From positions 62,001 through 126,000 of the forward strand of contig CAYPIY010000008.1 of NCBI GenBank assembly GCA_964410965.1: a stretch of 64,000 bases of DNA, in the 5' to 3' direction. How positions within the stretch are numbered: the first letter of the stretch is position 1; the number at the start of each line of letters is the position of its first letter. Below the pieces are notes generated by a model. The model was given only the letters and a program-made list of their open reading frames with translations, made no database searches and was not told where the DNA came from. Positions 43,245 through 52,200 of the stretch are shown piece by piece. The stretch comes from JBBIRG01 sp964410965. Lineage in GTDB: Bacteria > CLD3 > SB21 > JBBIRG01. A program made the translations under genes and the position numbers.

Positions 43245-44444
43245 TTAAAAAGTGATATGCATATGATTCGTTTCTTTGCGGATATACCATCCCTCCCCGC
43301 GGGAATCCCGGTAATCAGAATCATGGCGGATAAAACGTATGCGATAATCCGTAAGCCTTGGGCTCCCGAGCTGTTCCCAGTCCTTGTAAATCTTTTCCAG
43401 TTTTTTCAGCAGAGCATTCGTTTCATTGATTACGATAATCTTTCCCATTCCGGAATTAAAAGGAAAAATCACGATTGCCTGATGATCCGGATCGTAAGCA
43501 TATAATGCATAACCGGAGAATCCAGAAAATCCGGTTATCGAATGCGCCAGCTGAAGCCCGCCGTGAAAGAATGGCCGGGTCACCAGCGTAAAAATATGAA
43601 ACCCTTCCAGATCGGACGCCGGAGAACCGGGAAAATGCGAAATTCGGACCTGAAATTCATGCCGGATACCTGAAAACACGGGATTCTCCCTGTTATCCGC
43701 AGGAAAGAAATCAAACAGAGTCAGCCGGTTTCCGCAATAATCGATTTCTAAGGCCCGGCTTCGATCCCGGGTCGGGCTTAATCCCGTAAAGACAGTAAAC
43801 AACCTGCAGTGACCGGCGAGGTAATTAGGCGTCTCTAGTCTCAGCGTCATTACATAATCAATTCCTCCCCAGTAAAAGGGAAGAACCAGTCCCGCATCCG
43901 GGCTGAGGTGGTCATACCAGTAATCGGGTATATGGGGAACACCGGCCGTTACAAGAAACCGGTCAAACCGCCCGGGAAAAGGAATTTCCCGAAGTGCGTC
44001 CCCTTTCTTCAGCTGCGGCCTGAATCCGTACTGCTGAAGTTTCCGGCTTGCCGAATCCACCAACTCCTCATCCGAATCCATGGAACAGATACCGGTGCCT
44101 GTACCGGTCATTTCGCATAAAAGGGCGGCCGTATACCCTGTACCCGTGCCGATGTCCAGTACGGACATTCCCGGCAGGATCTCAAGCCATTCCAGCATCA
44201 TGGCGGTCAGGGAGGGCTGACTGCAGGAAGAAGAACATTCCGGCTCCGGCCCGTCATGCCGGTATTTAACCGCGATCGCATAATCCTGACAGGCGCTGTT
44301 TTTCAGAGAATCCGGCAGAAAATCACGCCGCATGATTTTCAAAAAAGCGTTCCTGACCGGTTCGGTCTGAATATAACCCGAAGCGGTCAGGTGATCTATA
44401 AACCGTTCGTGCTTCTTTTCCGGATCATCCGTCATATAAGTCAT
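43245..44444 (-). CDS. Protein-L-isoaspartate O-methyltransferase-like, with C-terminal extension
   Basis: About 399 residues. The first 210 contain the PCMT fold with SAM motif LDIGTGTGYTAALL, the ISxPS-like substrate loop replaced by CSQPSLT, and the DRFLVTAGVPHIPDYW stretch. About 190 additional C-terminal residues have no family I recognise; simple Pcm proteins are near 210-220 residues. The start at 44444 is the first Met after the terminator of the GTPase gene; ATG 44435 is also possible and neither has a strong ribosome site. It repairs or methylates proteins with damaged Asp; the extension may alter specificity. Confidence 0.8.
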   Translation of the reverse strand: MTYMTDDPEKKHERFIDHLTASGYIQTEPVRNAFLKIMRRDFLPDSLKNSACQDYAIAVKYRHDGPEPECSSSCSQPSLTAMMLEWLEILPGMSVLDIGTGTGYTAALLCEMTGTGTGICSMDSDEELVDSASRKLQQYGFRPQLKKGDALREIPFPGRFDRFLVTAGVPHIPDYWYDHLSPDAGLVLPFYWGGIDYVMTLRLETPNYLAGHCRLFTVFTGLSPTRDRSRALEIDYCGNRLTLFDFFPADNRENPVFSGIRHEFQVRISHFPGSPASDLEGFHIFTLVTRPFFHGGLQLAHSITGFSGFSGYALYAYDPDHQAIVIFPFNSGMGKIIVINETNALLKKLEKIYKDWEQLGSPRLTDYRIRFIRHDSDYRDSRGEGWYIRKETNHMHITF

Positions 44445-44446
44445 CG

Positions 44447-44481
44447 AAAAAAAAACCCCACAGACCATACGGACCATGGGG
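44447..44481 (-). terminator. Intrinsic terminator of the MglA operon
   Basis: On the minus strand CCCCA ... TGGGG (16-nt loop) followed by nine T. It lies 26 bp after the MglA-like stop codon and abuts the start of the methyltransferase gene. Confidence 0.75.
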
Positions 44482-44506
44482 CCTTCATGAGAAGTATAAA
44501 ATCTAT

Positions 44507-45091
44507 TTACAATTGGGTTTGCACATTCGCGACGACTTTATTGATGATCGCTTTCAGCGTATCAAAGACCCCGTTACCCTTGATCGCGACTCCTTCATAA
44601 AAGGGCACATTGAAATAATTCAGGCGTTTCTGCAGGTTCTCGATGGTATCGATATCCGGCAAGTCCCTCTTATTATACTGGATGACCCATGGGAATTTGT
44701 CGAGGCTGTGCCCGTCTTCGCGCAGGTTGTTTTCAAGATCAAGAAGGGTTTCGATATTACCGTCCATGCGGTGCTTCTGGGAATCGGCAACGAACACGAT
44801 CCCGTCGACGCCGTTGAGGATCACCTTACGGCTGGAAGCGTAATAAACCTGTCCGGGTACGGTGTAGAGGTTGAATTTGGGTTTCTTACCCTTAATCCGG
44901 CCGACTTCCAGCTGAAGAAAATCGAAAAAGATCGTACGGTCTTCCTTGGTCTTCAGGGACACGAGTTCACCGGCCAGCGAGGGATCCATTTTGGAGTGAA
45001 TGTATTCCAGATTGGTCGTCTTACCGCTCATACCTGGACCGTAATATACAATTTTCAGGTTGATTTCTTGCAAAGCCCAGTTGATAAACAT
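44507..45091 (-). CDS. MglA-like Ras-family GTPase
   Basis: 194 residues. GTPase motifs: P-loop GPGMSGKTT (residues 19-27), the MglA-type TVPGQ in place of DxxGQ, and base-recognition NKRDL. The start MFINWALQEINLKIVYYG is typical of bacterial MglA. These proteins are polarity/motility switches controlled by a roadblock GAP (MglB). The MglB-type gene is 48 bp upstream, so the pair is complete. It is the last gene of a seven-gene signalling operon, ahead of a terminator. Confidence 0.95.
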   Translation of the reverse strand: MFINWALQEINLKIVYYGPGMSGKTTNLEYIHSKMDPSLAGELVSLKTKEDRTIFFDFLQLEVGRIKGKKPKFNLYTVPGQVYYASSRKVILNGVDGIVFVADSQKHRMDGNIETLLDLENNLREDGHSLDKFPWVIQYNKRDLPDIDTIENLQKRLNYFNVPFYEGVAIKGNGVFDTLKAIINKVVANVQTQL

Positions 45092-45138
45092 TCGTCGCCT
45101 CTTACATTTTTAGGTTAAATAATCAGTATGTTCCACGG

Positions 45139-45654
45139 TTATTTGAATGACTCATCAAGAGCATCGCCTAAGAGTGAACCGAATTCAGAGTCGATAAGGT
45201 CTTTGGCGCTGTCATCGGACATATTGGCCGTATCTTCAAAAATCTCAAGCAGGTTCTGGATCGCTTTTTTAGTGTAAATCCGTATCAGTCCGAGGGTTAC
45301 GCTGGTGTCAAAAACCACGACCAGGAAAAAATTGTCGCCGACATTCGAGAGATAGACGTTGCGCTTTTCCCCTTCATGAAAAAGAAGCTTGAATTTTGCG
45401 TCTTCACCCACCAGTTTGGCCATTTCCGCGGTAGCGGCGAAATCGCTTGCCGCAAGGGCTGAAAGGACGGTGGTGTTCATTTTGTCGGTATTGCCCCGCT
45501 GGCTGATCAGCTGCCCGCTCATATCGGCGAACAGTATGGCGGAGGCTTTTGTCTTGGCGGCCAGTTCCGATAATACCTTGGTCACACCCTCAAATTGTTT
45601 ACCGTTCAGAATGATCTGTTTACTGCCATCCTTTAATTTCTTGGTCTGCAACAT
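45139..45654 (-). CDS. Roadblock/LC7 domain protein, MglB-like
   Basis: 171 residues from ATG 45654, preferred because GAGGG lies 8 bp before it; a GTG at 45663 overlaps that site. The roadblock/LC7 fold is indicated by ASAILFADMSGQLISQRG and the later FFLVVVFDTSVTLGLIRIY. An acidic tail (DDSAKDLIDSEFGSLLGDALDESFK region) follows. In MglA systems such a protein is the GTPase-activating partner. The arrangement mglB-then-mglA is found here. Confidence 0.9.
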   Translation of the reverse strand: MLQTKKLKDGSKQIILNGKQFEGVTKVLSELAAKTKASAILFADMSGQLISQRGNTDKMNTTVLSALAASDFAATAEMAKLVGEDAKFKLLFHEGEKRNVYLSNVGDNFFLVVVFDTSVTLGLIRIYTKKAIQNLLEIFEDTANMSDDSAKDLIDSEFGSLLGDALDESFK

Positions 45655-45760
45655 ACCAGTCACCCTCTAAAAATATGATGAAAATAATTTCCGTTAATGG
45701 TCGCCGTCTTCCTGTTTTTTCTCATTGTATTGATTTTTTTATAAACAATCAACATTTTTT

Positions 45761-46537
45761 TTAGGAGACCCGTTTCCGTTTCAGACGTTCGATCGCCGCT
45801 TTGAGACTTTCCCGGAGGCGCTCGATTGCGTTGGCCAGATCGCCGATCTCGTCCTTGGCGTCCACTTTCACGATGCTTTCCAGGTCGCCCATGCTGATTT
45901 TATCCGCGGATGTGGTCAGGTACAAGAGCTGTTTGGTCAGCTTATTGGACAGATAAAGGGCTGCCAGAATCATGATGACGATACCGACGGCCAGTACGCC
46001 GCCGACCACCCAGGCCGTGTAACCGATGATGTCGTCCATGTATTTGCGGGACATTCCGACATGCGCATTCCCGAGAACGGTTTCGCCGATCGGCGCAGAG
46101 ATCTCATAATTCTCAATTTCAATGGTTTCGCCCTTTTCGTTGACGTTCTGCACTTTGGTCAGGTCGATCTTGTAATCGCCCTTTGCAGTCTGAATCACGT
46201 TTTCCTGAATGACCTGCCTCTGGTTGAAAGAACCGATCTTGAATTTCTGGGCGGCGACTTTATTGTCTTTGTCCGTAATGTATACATAGGACACGGCAGT
46301 GAAACGAGATGAGATGTCCACCAGGTTCTGGATGTCCACTTCATCATCACCGACAAGCGGCCGTTCGCTTTGCTTTGAAAGAGTCGTCGCGATTGCCTTG
46401 CCGCGCTCGGTTAGTTCCGTCTGCAGGGAGTCCGAAACGAGCTTCACGACCAGAAACGTGATGCCAAAACCAAAAAGGGTCGCACCGATGATGATTACCA
46501 TCGGTACTTTCCATTTGAGACTTAAACCTTTTGCCAT
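45761..46537 (-). CDS. Membrane protein with periplasmic sensor region and HAMP domain, no output domain
   Basis: 258 residues: transmembrane helix at about 11-33, an extracytoplasmic region of about 140 residues (contains SRFTAVSYVYITDKDNKVA, resembling single-domain cache/PAS-like sensors), a second helix at about 172-193, HAMP (about 194-247) and a short Lys/Arg-rich tail. It looks like a chemoreceptor or kinase cut off after HAMP. It must therefore pass its signal by contact, possibly to the roadblock or DUF4388 proteins encoded next to it. Confidence 0.85.
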   Translation of the reverse strand: MAKGLSLKWKVPMVIIIGATLFGFGITFLVVKLVSDSLQTELTERGKAIATTLSKQSERPLVGDDEVDIQNLVDISSRFTAVSYVYITDKDNKVAAQKFKIGSFNQRQVIQENVIQTAKGDYKIDLTKVQNVNEKGETIEIENYEISAPIGETVLGNAHVGMSRKYMDDIIGYTAWVVGGVLAVGIVIMILAALYLSNKLTKQLLYLTTSADKISMGDLESIVKVDAKDEIGDLANAIERLRESLKAAIERLKRKRVS

Positions 46538-46577
46538 AATTCACCCCATTTAATACGAGGAATAACCTGAATTTTGT

Positions 46578-47381
46578 TTACTTCATTAATTTGATTTTCT
46601 TGATCATCAGCTGCTGGAACGCGACCTGTTTGGCCGGGTCGTAGATTTCGTTGCTGATGCCCTCCACAAGGCTCGGAACTTTGTCCTTGGGAAAACTCAT
46701 CCGCGTCTCGCCGAATCCCTCAATGACGTCGTCGATGATGATGGATGCGACCGGCCCGATCAGCTGAACAAGTTCGTTTTCCAGGTTCGTGAAGAAATTC
46801 GTCCCGACGACTTCTTTCATCACGGGACGGCTTGTCGTGCTGACATCCACCAGTCCCGCGTCAATCAGTGCGGCTGTGATGGTCGCCACGTCAAGTTCCC
46901 GCATATTCAGTTTTGCGGACAGCTCCGCAACGGATAAGTCACCAGCCTCAAGGGCATTCAGTACATCCCAGTCCTTGCCCTTGAGCTTGACATTCGCGGG
47001 CGGTTCCTGGCCGGTTTTCTTGTACTTGATGTTGAATGACGGTATCACATGACATACTTTCTGCCATGCCTGGTACTGCTGGGTCCCTTCGGAGAGCAGT
47101 TGTCCGGTTTCCTTATCGATGGTCTTCTGCGCCGATGTTTCCTCCGGATCGAACGCGAACTTGCCGCGGTTCCACAACACCAGTTCAAAGAATGCGGGTT
47201 CGCCGAGATAGGTGCCGCAGATCGCGTGGACGATACGACCCCCGCTGAGGTAAATTTCCCCGGTCTCGGCGTGTTCATCCTTTTGTAGTAAAAGCCGTCC
47301 GTCGCGGTCCCCGGAAGCCAGCAGCTTCAGGATTCCGATAACTTCAATATACGCTAAACTGCCTGTTAATACATTTGCCAT
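46578..47381 (-). CDS. DUF4388-domain protein with C-terminal helical region
   Basis: 267 residues. The first 100 match DUF4388 (LTGSLAYIEVIGILKLLASGDRDG, GEIYLSGGRIVHAICG, then FELVLWNRGKFAFD). A middle segment (about 125-190) resembles a small winged helix (DWDVLNALEAGDLSVAELSAKLNMRELDV). The rest is helical, with ELVQLIGPVASIIIDDVI typical of a roadblock-partner element in such proteins. DUF4388 proteins are signalling scaffolds without known biochemistry. The gene lies between two other operon members with gaps under 45 bp. Confidence 0.85.
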   Translation of the reverse strand: MANVLTGSLAYIEVIGILKLLASGDRDGRLLLQKDEHAETGEIYLSGGRIVHAICGTYLGEPAFFELVLWNRGKFAFDPEETSAQKTIDKETGQLLSEGTQQYQAWQKVCHVIPSFNIKYKKTGQEPPANVKLKGKDWDVLNALEAGDLSVAELSAKLNMRELDVATITAALIDAGLVDVSTTSRPVMKEVVGTNFFTNLENELVQLIGPVASIIIDDVIEGFGETRMSFPKDKVPSLVEGISNEIYDPAKQVAFQQLMIKKIKLMK

Positions 47382-47418
47382 AAAATGACTCCCCTGTCAT
47401 GATCGGTAAATAACTTGT

Positions 47419-47856
47419 TTAACTCACGGTTTCAACCAGTGTCCAGCTTTCCGGGTCCATGTTGCTGCGGACCAGGTAACTCCGTCTGGAGGATTCGATT
47501 TTGGAGGCGCGCTTCTGGAATTTCTTGTCGGCTTCGAGGTCCGCGATGGCAACATTGACGGTCAGGCGGAGCATCGCGACGCTCACATCGGGCTTGCATA
47601 AAATGACGATGTTATAGCTGGACTGTGTATACGCATACACGCGCCCTGTATCAAATTTCATTTCGTACTCATGTATATGGGAATTCAGCCGGTCGAAAAT
47701 GGCCGCCATCTGAATGACATCTTTTACGATTTCCTCATACGTTTCGGCGTCATAACCCGGAGCGATCTTGTTGTACACCAGTTCGCCGTCGTTGAAATAG
47801 ATAAACGATGCCAGCACACCGTCCACGCCGTCGATTTCTTCGATTTTGTCTTTCAT
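47419..47856 (-). CDS. Roadblock-like small signalling protein
   Basis: 145 residues. The pattern GVDGVLASFIYFNDGELVYNK, a long helix and YNIVILCKPDVSVAMLRLTVNVA fits the roadblock/LC7 fold, though degenerate. It lies between the two DUF4388 genes. No enzyme motif. A scaffold or GTPase-effector role is inferred from position. Confidence 0.7.
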   Translation of the reverse strand: MKDKIEEIDGVDGVLASFIYFNDGELVYNKIAPGYDAETYEEIVKDVIQMAAIFDRLNSHIHEYEMKFDTGRVYAYTQSSYNIVILCKPDVSVAMLRLTVNVAIADLEADKKFQKRASKIESSRRSYLVRSNMDPESWTLVETVS

Positions 47857-47891
47857 ATTCTGCCTATGGTTATACCTCGTGTAATTCCGGA

Positions 47892-48545
47892 TTAGTTAAA
47901 GGAGGCGTATGATTTCTCAAGGGCTTGTTCGATCGCGTCGGCGGACGCTTTCAGATCGATGTTAAGTTCGATCACGTCATCTTTCCATCGGGTAAGGATT
48001 TTTTTATCCGCCTTGCCCGACACGTGTCCGGCCCTGAAGTTTCCCAGCTTCGAGGCGCGCCCTATTTTTTCCATCTTCCGTGCAATGAACGCCATGCCCG
48101 CAGCAGCCCGCTTGCCGTTGGCGATGCCCTCTTCCATCAGGATATCGCCGAACGAACTGCAGATCAGCACACCGTTGACGCCGTTGATGTTCTTGATGCT
48201 TTTGGACACCTTGCCCAGCGCATCGCCTTTGGCTTCCAGCGCTTCATCGATCAGCCGCAGCCCCTCCAGAAGCAGGTTGCTCCAGGGGGTGTTGATCGTT
48301 CGCTTGGGCGGTGGCACGTCATTCTCCACCTTAAACGGCCCCTCTTTGATCTGCAGAATTTTGTATATCGCCTGTTCGCCCTCGATGCTTCCGTAGGTCG
48401 CGTGGACAATGTTGCCGTCCGAAAAGTAAATCACGCCCTGCACTTTATGGTGCTCAACGGAAAACATGGCGTTGTTTTTTTCCATGCAGTTCAGTTGAAC
48501 GATGTTCGCCAGTTTTAGATCTTTTAAATTCCCGACTAAAGCCAT
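47892..48545 (-). CDS. DUF4388-roadblock fusion protein
   Basis: 217 residues. DUF4388 covers about 1-95 (GNLKDLKLANIVQLNCMEK, GVIYFSDGNIVHATYGSIEG). A roadblock-like half follows (about 112-215), with INGVNGVLICSSFGDILMEEG and VIELNIDLKASADAIEQALE. Such fusions occur with MglA-type GTPases. It is the second gene of the operon, 23 bp after the receiver gene. Confidence 0.85.
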   Translation of the reverse strand: MALVGNLKDLKLANIVQLNCMEKNNAMFSVEHHKVQGVIYFSDGNIVHATYGSIEGEQAIYKILQIKEGPFKVENDVPPPKRTINTPWSNLLLEGLRLIDEALEAKGDALGKVSKSIKNINGVNGVLICSSFGDILMEEGIANGKRAAAGMAFIARKMEKIGRASKLGNFRAGHVSGKADKKILTRWKDDVIELNIDLKASADAIEQALEKSYASFN

Positions 48546-48568
48546 GGGTCCTGTCCTCGATTCTTATT

Positions 48569-48943
48569 TTATTTTAACGCCTCGCTGATAATCTGTTTCA
48601 TCAGTTTGATCTCGAAGGGTTTTTCGATATACCGGTACGCGCCCGAACTGATCGCCTCCTCTTTCTTCTCATCAGACCCGTAAGCGGTCATGATGATCAC
48701 ATGGGTCTGCGGATAGGAGCCCTTGATGCGCTTCAGGAGCTCGATCCCCGTAATCCCCGGCATGGTGATGTCCGTAACGACCAGCTCAAACGGCTGTTCA
48801 GTGAATTTTTCCCACGCTTCGTTGCCAGACGAAGCCGTGACAATTTCATAATTTTCCTTGGAAATGATAAAACTCTGATAAAGACTGAAAGTCAGCGTTT
48901 CTTCATCATCGACAATGAGTATGCGTTTTGTTTTTTCGGACAT
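48569..48943 (-). CDS. Single-domain response regulator (receiver only)
   Basis: 124 residues, one REC domain with VDDEE, phospho-acceptor Asp in VVTDITMPG, the Thr of MTAYGS and Lys of EKPFE. No output domain, so it acts through protein contact like CheY. First gene of the operon; a kinase is not encoded nearby. It may feed the DUF4388/roadblock/MglA proteins downstream. Confidence 0.93.
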   Translation of the reverse strand: MSEKTKRILIVDDEETLTFSLYQSFIISKENYEIVTASSGNEAWEKFTEQPFELVVTDITMPGITGIELLKRIKGSYPQTHVIIMTAYGSDEKKEEAISSGAYRYIEKPFEIKLMKQIISEALK

Positions 48944-49021
48944 ATGAACCTCTGGTCTATCGTCTTCAACCGTTTTACCGGCCGTGTTTATTTACCTGTT
49001 TCATGCAAATCGGGATAACCC

Positions 49022-49045
49022 CGTTTAAGTCGGTTTACTTAAACG
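49022..49045. promoter_or_regulatory. Perfect 9-bp palindrome upstream of the MglA operon
   Basis: CGTTTAAGT-CGGTTT-ACTTAAACG, about 80 bp upstream of the receiver start on the minus strand. The position fits an operator for the operon. No T tract follows. Confidence 0.5.
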
Positions 49046-49227
49046 TGTGAAATATAGTCATTTATTCCTATTTTGTCAATATTAATAAAAGAAGTTCAAA
49101 AATAAAAAACCCGGATTAACCCTCCTGACCCAAAAACCGGCCGCGCGACGGGAACGGCAGTCCGCATACGATCATCGTCATCCGCTTTGTCATGACCCGG
49201 ACTGAAAACAGAACCGGCCAACGAACG

Positions 49228-52200
49228 CTATTTCATGTAGAGCATTTTCCGTGTTTGGGTATGTTTTCCGGTATGCATGCGTATAATGTAGAGACCGCTG
49301 CCCGTACGGACGCCGGAATCACTCAACCCGTTCCACTGAAATCGGTACACGCCAGCCTTTTGCTGTTTTACGTCAACCAGGGTTTTGACCCTCTGCCCGA
49401 GAACGTTATAAATCGTCAGGATCACATCCGAGGCTTCCGGCAGGTGATAAACAACCGTCGTTACGGGATTGAACGGGTTGGGATAATTCTGAAGCAGCCG
49501 GTATTCCGTCGGCAGATGAACGATAATACTCTTAGCAGGATGATAGGTCACCGACCCGTCGTAGGCGACATCCGCCAGCCTGTAACTCAGTGTATCCCCG
49601 ATCTGAATGTCGTCGTCGGTATATTCATAATCCGTCGCGCCGGTCTTGGATCCCTGGCCTCTGATCTGTGCAATCGTCTCAAATCCTTTTTCCTCGTTCA
49701 TCCGCTGGACAAGGAAATACGCGTTGTTGATTTCCGATTCTGTACGCCAGGAGATGGTCAACCGGTGTTCGTTTTCGCAGGCGAGCAATCTGAAAAAAGC
49801 GAGTTCAACGGGCAAAGTAATGTCCCCGCCGCCCAGCGCATCGGCAAATGTAAATACTCCGCCGAGGAAATCGCTGAACGTATTGCTGGTGATGGTACCC
49901 GCCCAGTTAGCGGAACCGGTTCCCCCGATCGTCTGCCATACATTAGACCCGTCCAGTTGCGCAACACGAAGCTCTGATCCGAGCTGCACGCTGTCTGAGT
50001 TTCCGAAGGTACTGACGTAGGTCAGTGTAACCTGAGCGTTTGTGAACGAGCCTCCGCTTTTTGTAATATTCCAGTACCGCACACCCGAGATATTGTCGAT
50101 AGTAGCCGCGTTGATATTTGAACTGACCGCATTGAACGGATTCGCGTTGACTTGCTCGCTTGTTATTGTAACGGCGCTTCCTGATACAGTCGCCAGCGTG
50201 ACGGTAACCGGCTGGATATTCGTCCTGGAGCCTGAGCGGAACTGAAAATTCTGTGATGAGCCGGACACGGGGAAAACCTTCGCCATCCGCCCTTCAACAA
50301 AGCTGCTATTACTGCCGCCGGATGAATTTCCGCTCGACGAAATCGTAAGCGCATTGCCGCTGCTTAATTTAACTATGCCCTTTGTCAGTGTTAATGTTTT
50401 ATTCAGGGTGACATCTCTCAGAAGTCTCAGCGTATCACTTTTATTGATGGTTACATTTGCGTTTGAACTGAAAGTCAGCGTTCCCAATCCGTTGATTTGT
50501 TGTTCACCTGTTCCGTTAAAAGTAATCGTATTTGCTGATGCCGGAGAAAATGTCAGCGTATTTCCGCTTAAAACATTAATATCCCCTTTGACATGAATAC
50601 CGCCCGTCAGATTCATATTCAGTGTTCCCTGGGTGATGATCAGACTGTCGACTGTAAGTAAAGAGGATCCGGTCGGGGATTGGCTAAAAGAGGCCAGATC
50701 GGTTTCAAAATTTGCATAAGTCCTTCCTGAAAGCGATGGGGCACTGTTTTGCTGCATCACATAATAACTGCCAGTCTGAAAAACAACCTTTGAACTGGGT
50801 GCGCTCAAACCAAAGGGATTGGCGCCGGCCTGACTGAAAAATTTCGATCCCGATTCAAAAATAGCGACATTCGCTGTGCCGGTATTTGTAAAAATGTTCC
50901 CCGTACAACCGGTAGCCTGGGTTAAAGCCGATCCCGATCGAAAACGAACTGCGTTTGCTGTCTGGGCGTTTAATTTGTGAGCGGCATTACTGAAAGTCAT
51001 CGATCCGTTAATACTGGCCGTCACATTGGTATTGAGAAAAAGAGTCAGCGCATTTGAACCGTTAATATTTAATTGCGAGCCGCTGTATACTCTTAAATCG
51101 TAACTGCCCAAACCGTCGAATGTAAGAATATTGCCGGATGTTCCCGCCTGCAAATTGACTGTCGTATTATTCGTTACGATCATTTTCCCAATCGATTCGG
51201 TAGGAACATTCGTTACCGTAACCGTCGTGCCGGAATTGAACTGCAAAACATCGGTATTGGTTATCGTATTCCGGTTGGGCGTCCAGTTTGATGCGACCGT
51301 ATAACTCGCGCTTCCGCTCTGATTCCACGTGTACAGATTCAGCGCGACGACATTGAAACTGGCTGTGATATCATTGGTCAGTCCGCCGGTATTGGTTGAC
51401 GTGATGCTGACATTATTTTCAATCGTATTCCACAGCAGGTCATCCCATGAATAAGTACCGGAAGCCAACGTCTGTGTAAGTCCGGCCGTTGATGACAATG
51501 TTCCTGCACCCGCGTTCTTTATTAATGAAACAGAAGTCGAAACGTCGGCATCGACGTTTCCAAAGGCGTCAGTCGCGGATACAGTCAGATCAAATTCATC
51601 ATTCTGGTACGCCACAGACGGTTCATTGAAAAAGGTCAGACGGTCGGCGGTCACTTCGATCCGGTTGCGGTCGCCGGTTATACTGCTTGCTGCTCCTCCG
51701 GCATCGGACGCGGCGAAGCCTGAACCTGATCCGTCTGCGGACGCTGATGTTACCTTGAACTGGAACTGTTGGTTGTCCGTTACCGTACTTTCGAATGTCA
51801 GATACAAATCCAGTGTTTTGGATCCGTTATCCGGCGCGGTAACATTCGAACCGCTCATACCCGTAAATGAGATGGTTTCTCCGGTAACGCTGACTTCGGA
51901 TATTTTTGTGGTTCCGTCAAACAGCGCGGCTCTTCGAATTGTATTAGCCCAGGAGGAAACACCGTTGTCGGCCCCTTTGCCGAACGTCACTCCGGTAAGG
52001 ATAGTTCCTGAAGCGTCCGGGTCCGCGCTGCCGCCTCCGTCGCGAATCGTGAACGACCAGACACGCACTCCGTCGGATGTGGAATTGATCGCCGCATTCT
52101 GGTAAGTAGCGTATGCGATATTGGATGGTTCGTTATTGGCGGCGATGATATCGGAGGATCCGGTAACGACGGCGTTTCCTTTTAATACAATATCATCGAT

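Noticed and set aside
48701..49018. Plus-strand frame opposite the receiver gene
   Set aside because: Antisense shadow; the receiver has all its conserved residues.
49083..49140. GGTTTTT...CCGGGTTTTTT stretch downstream of the surface-protein gene on the minus strand
   Set aside because: T-rich, but the only stem I can draw is 4 bp with a large loop, so I do not call a terminator.
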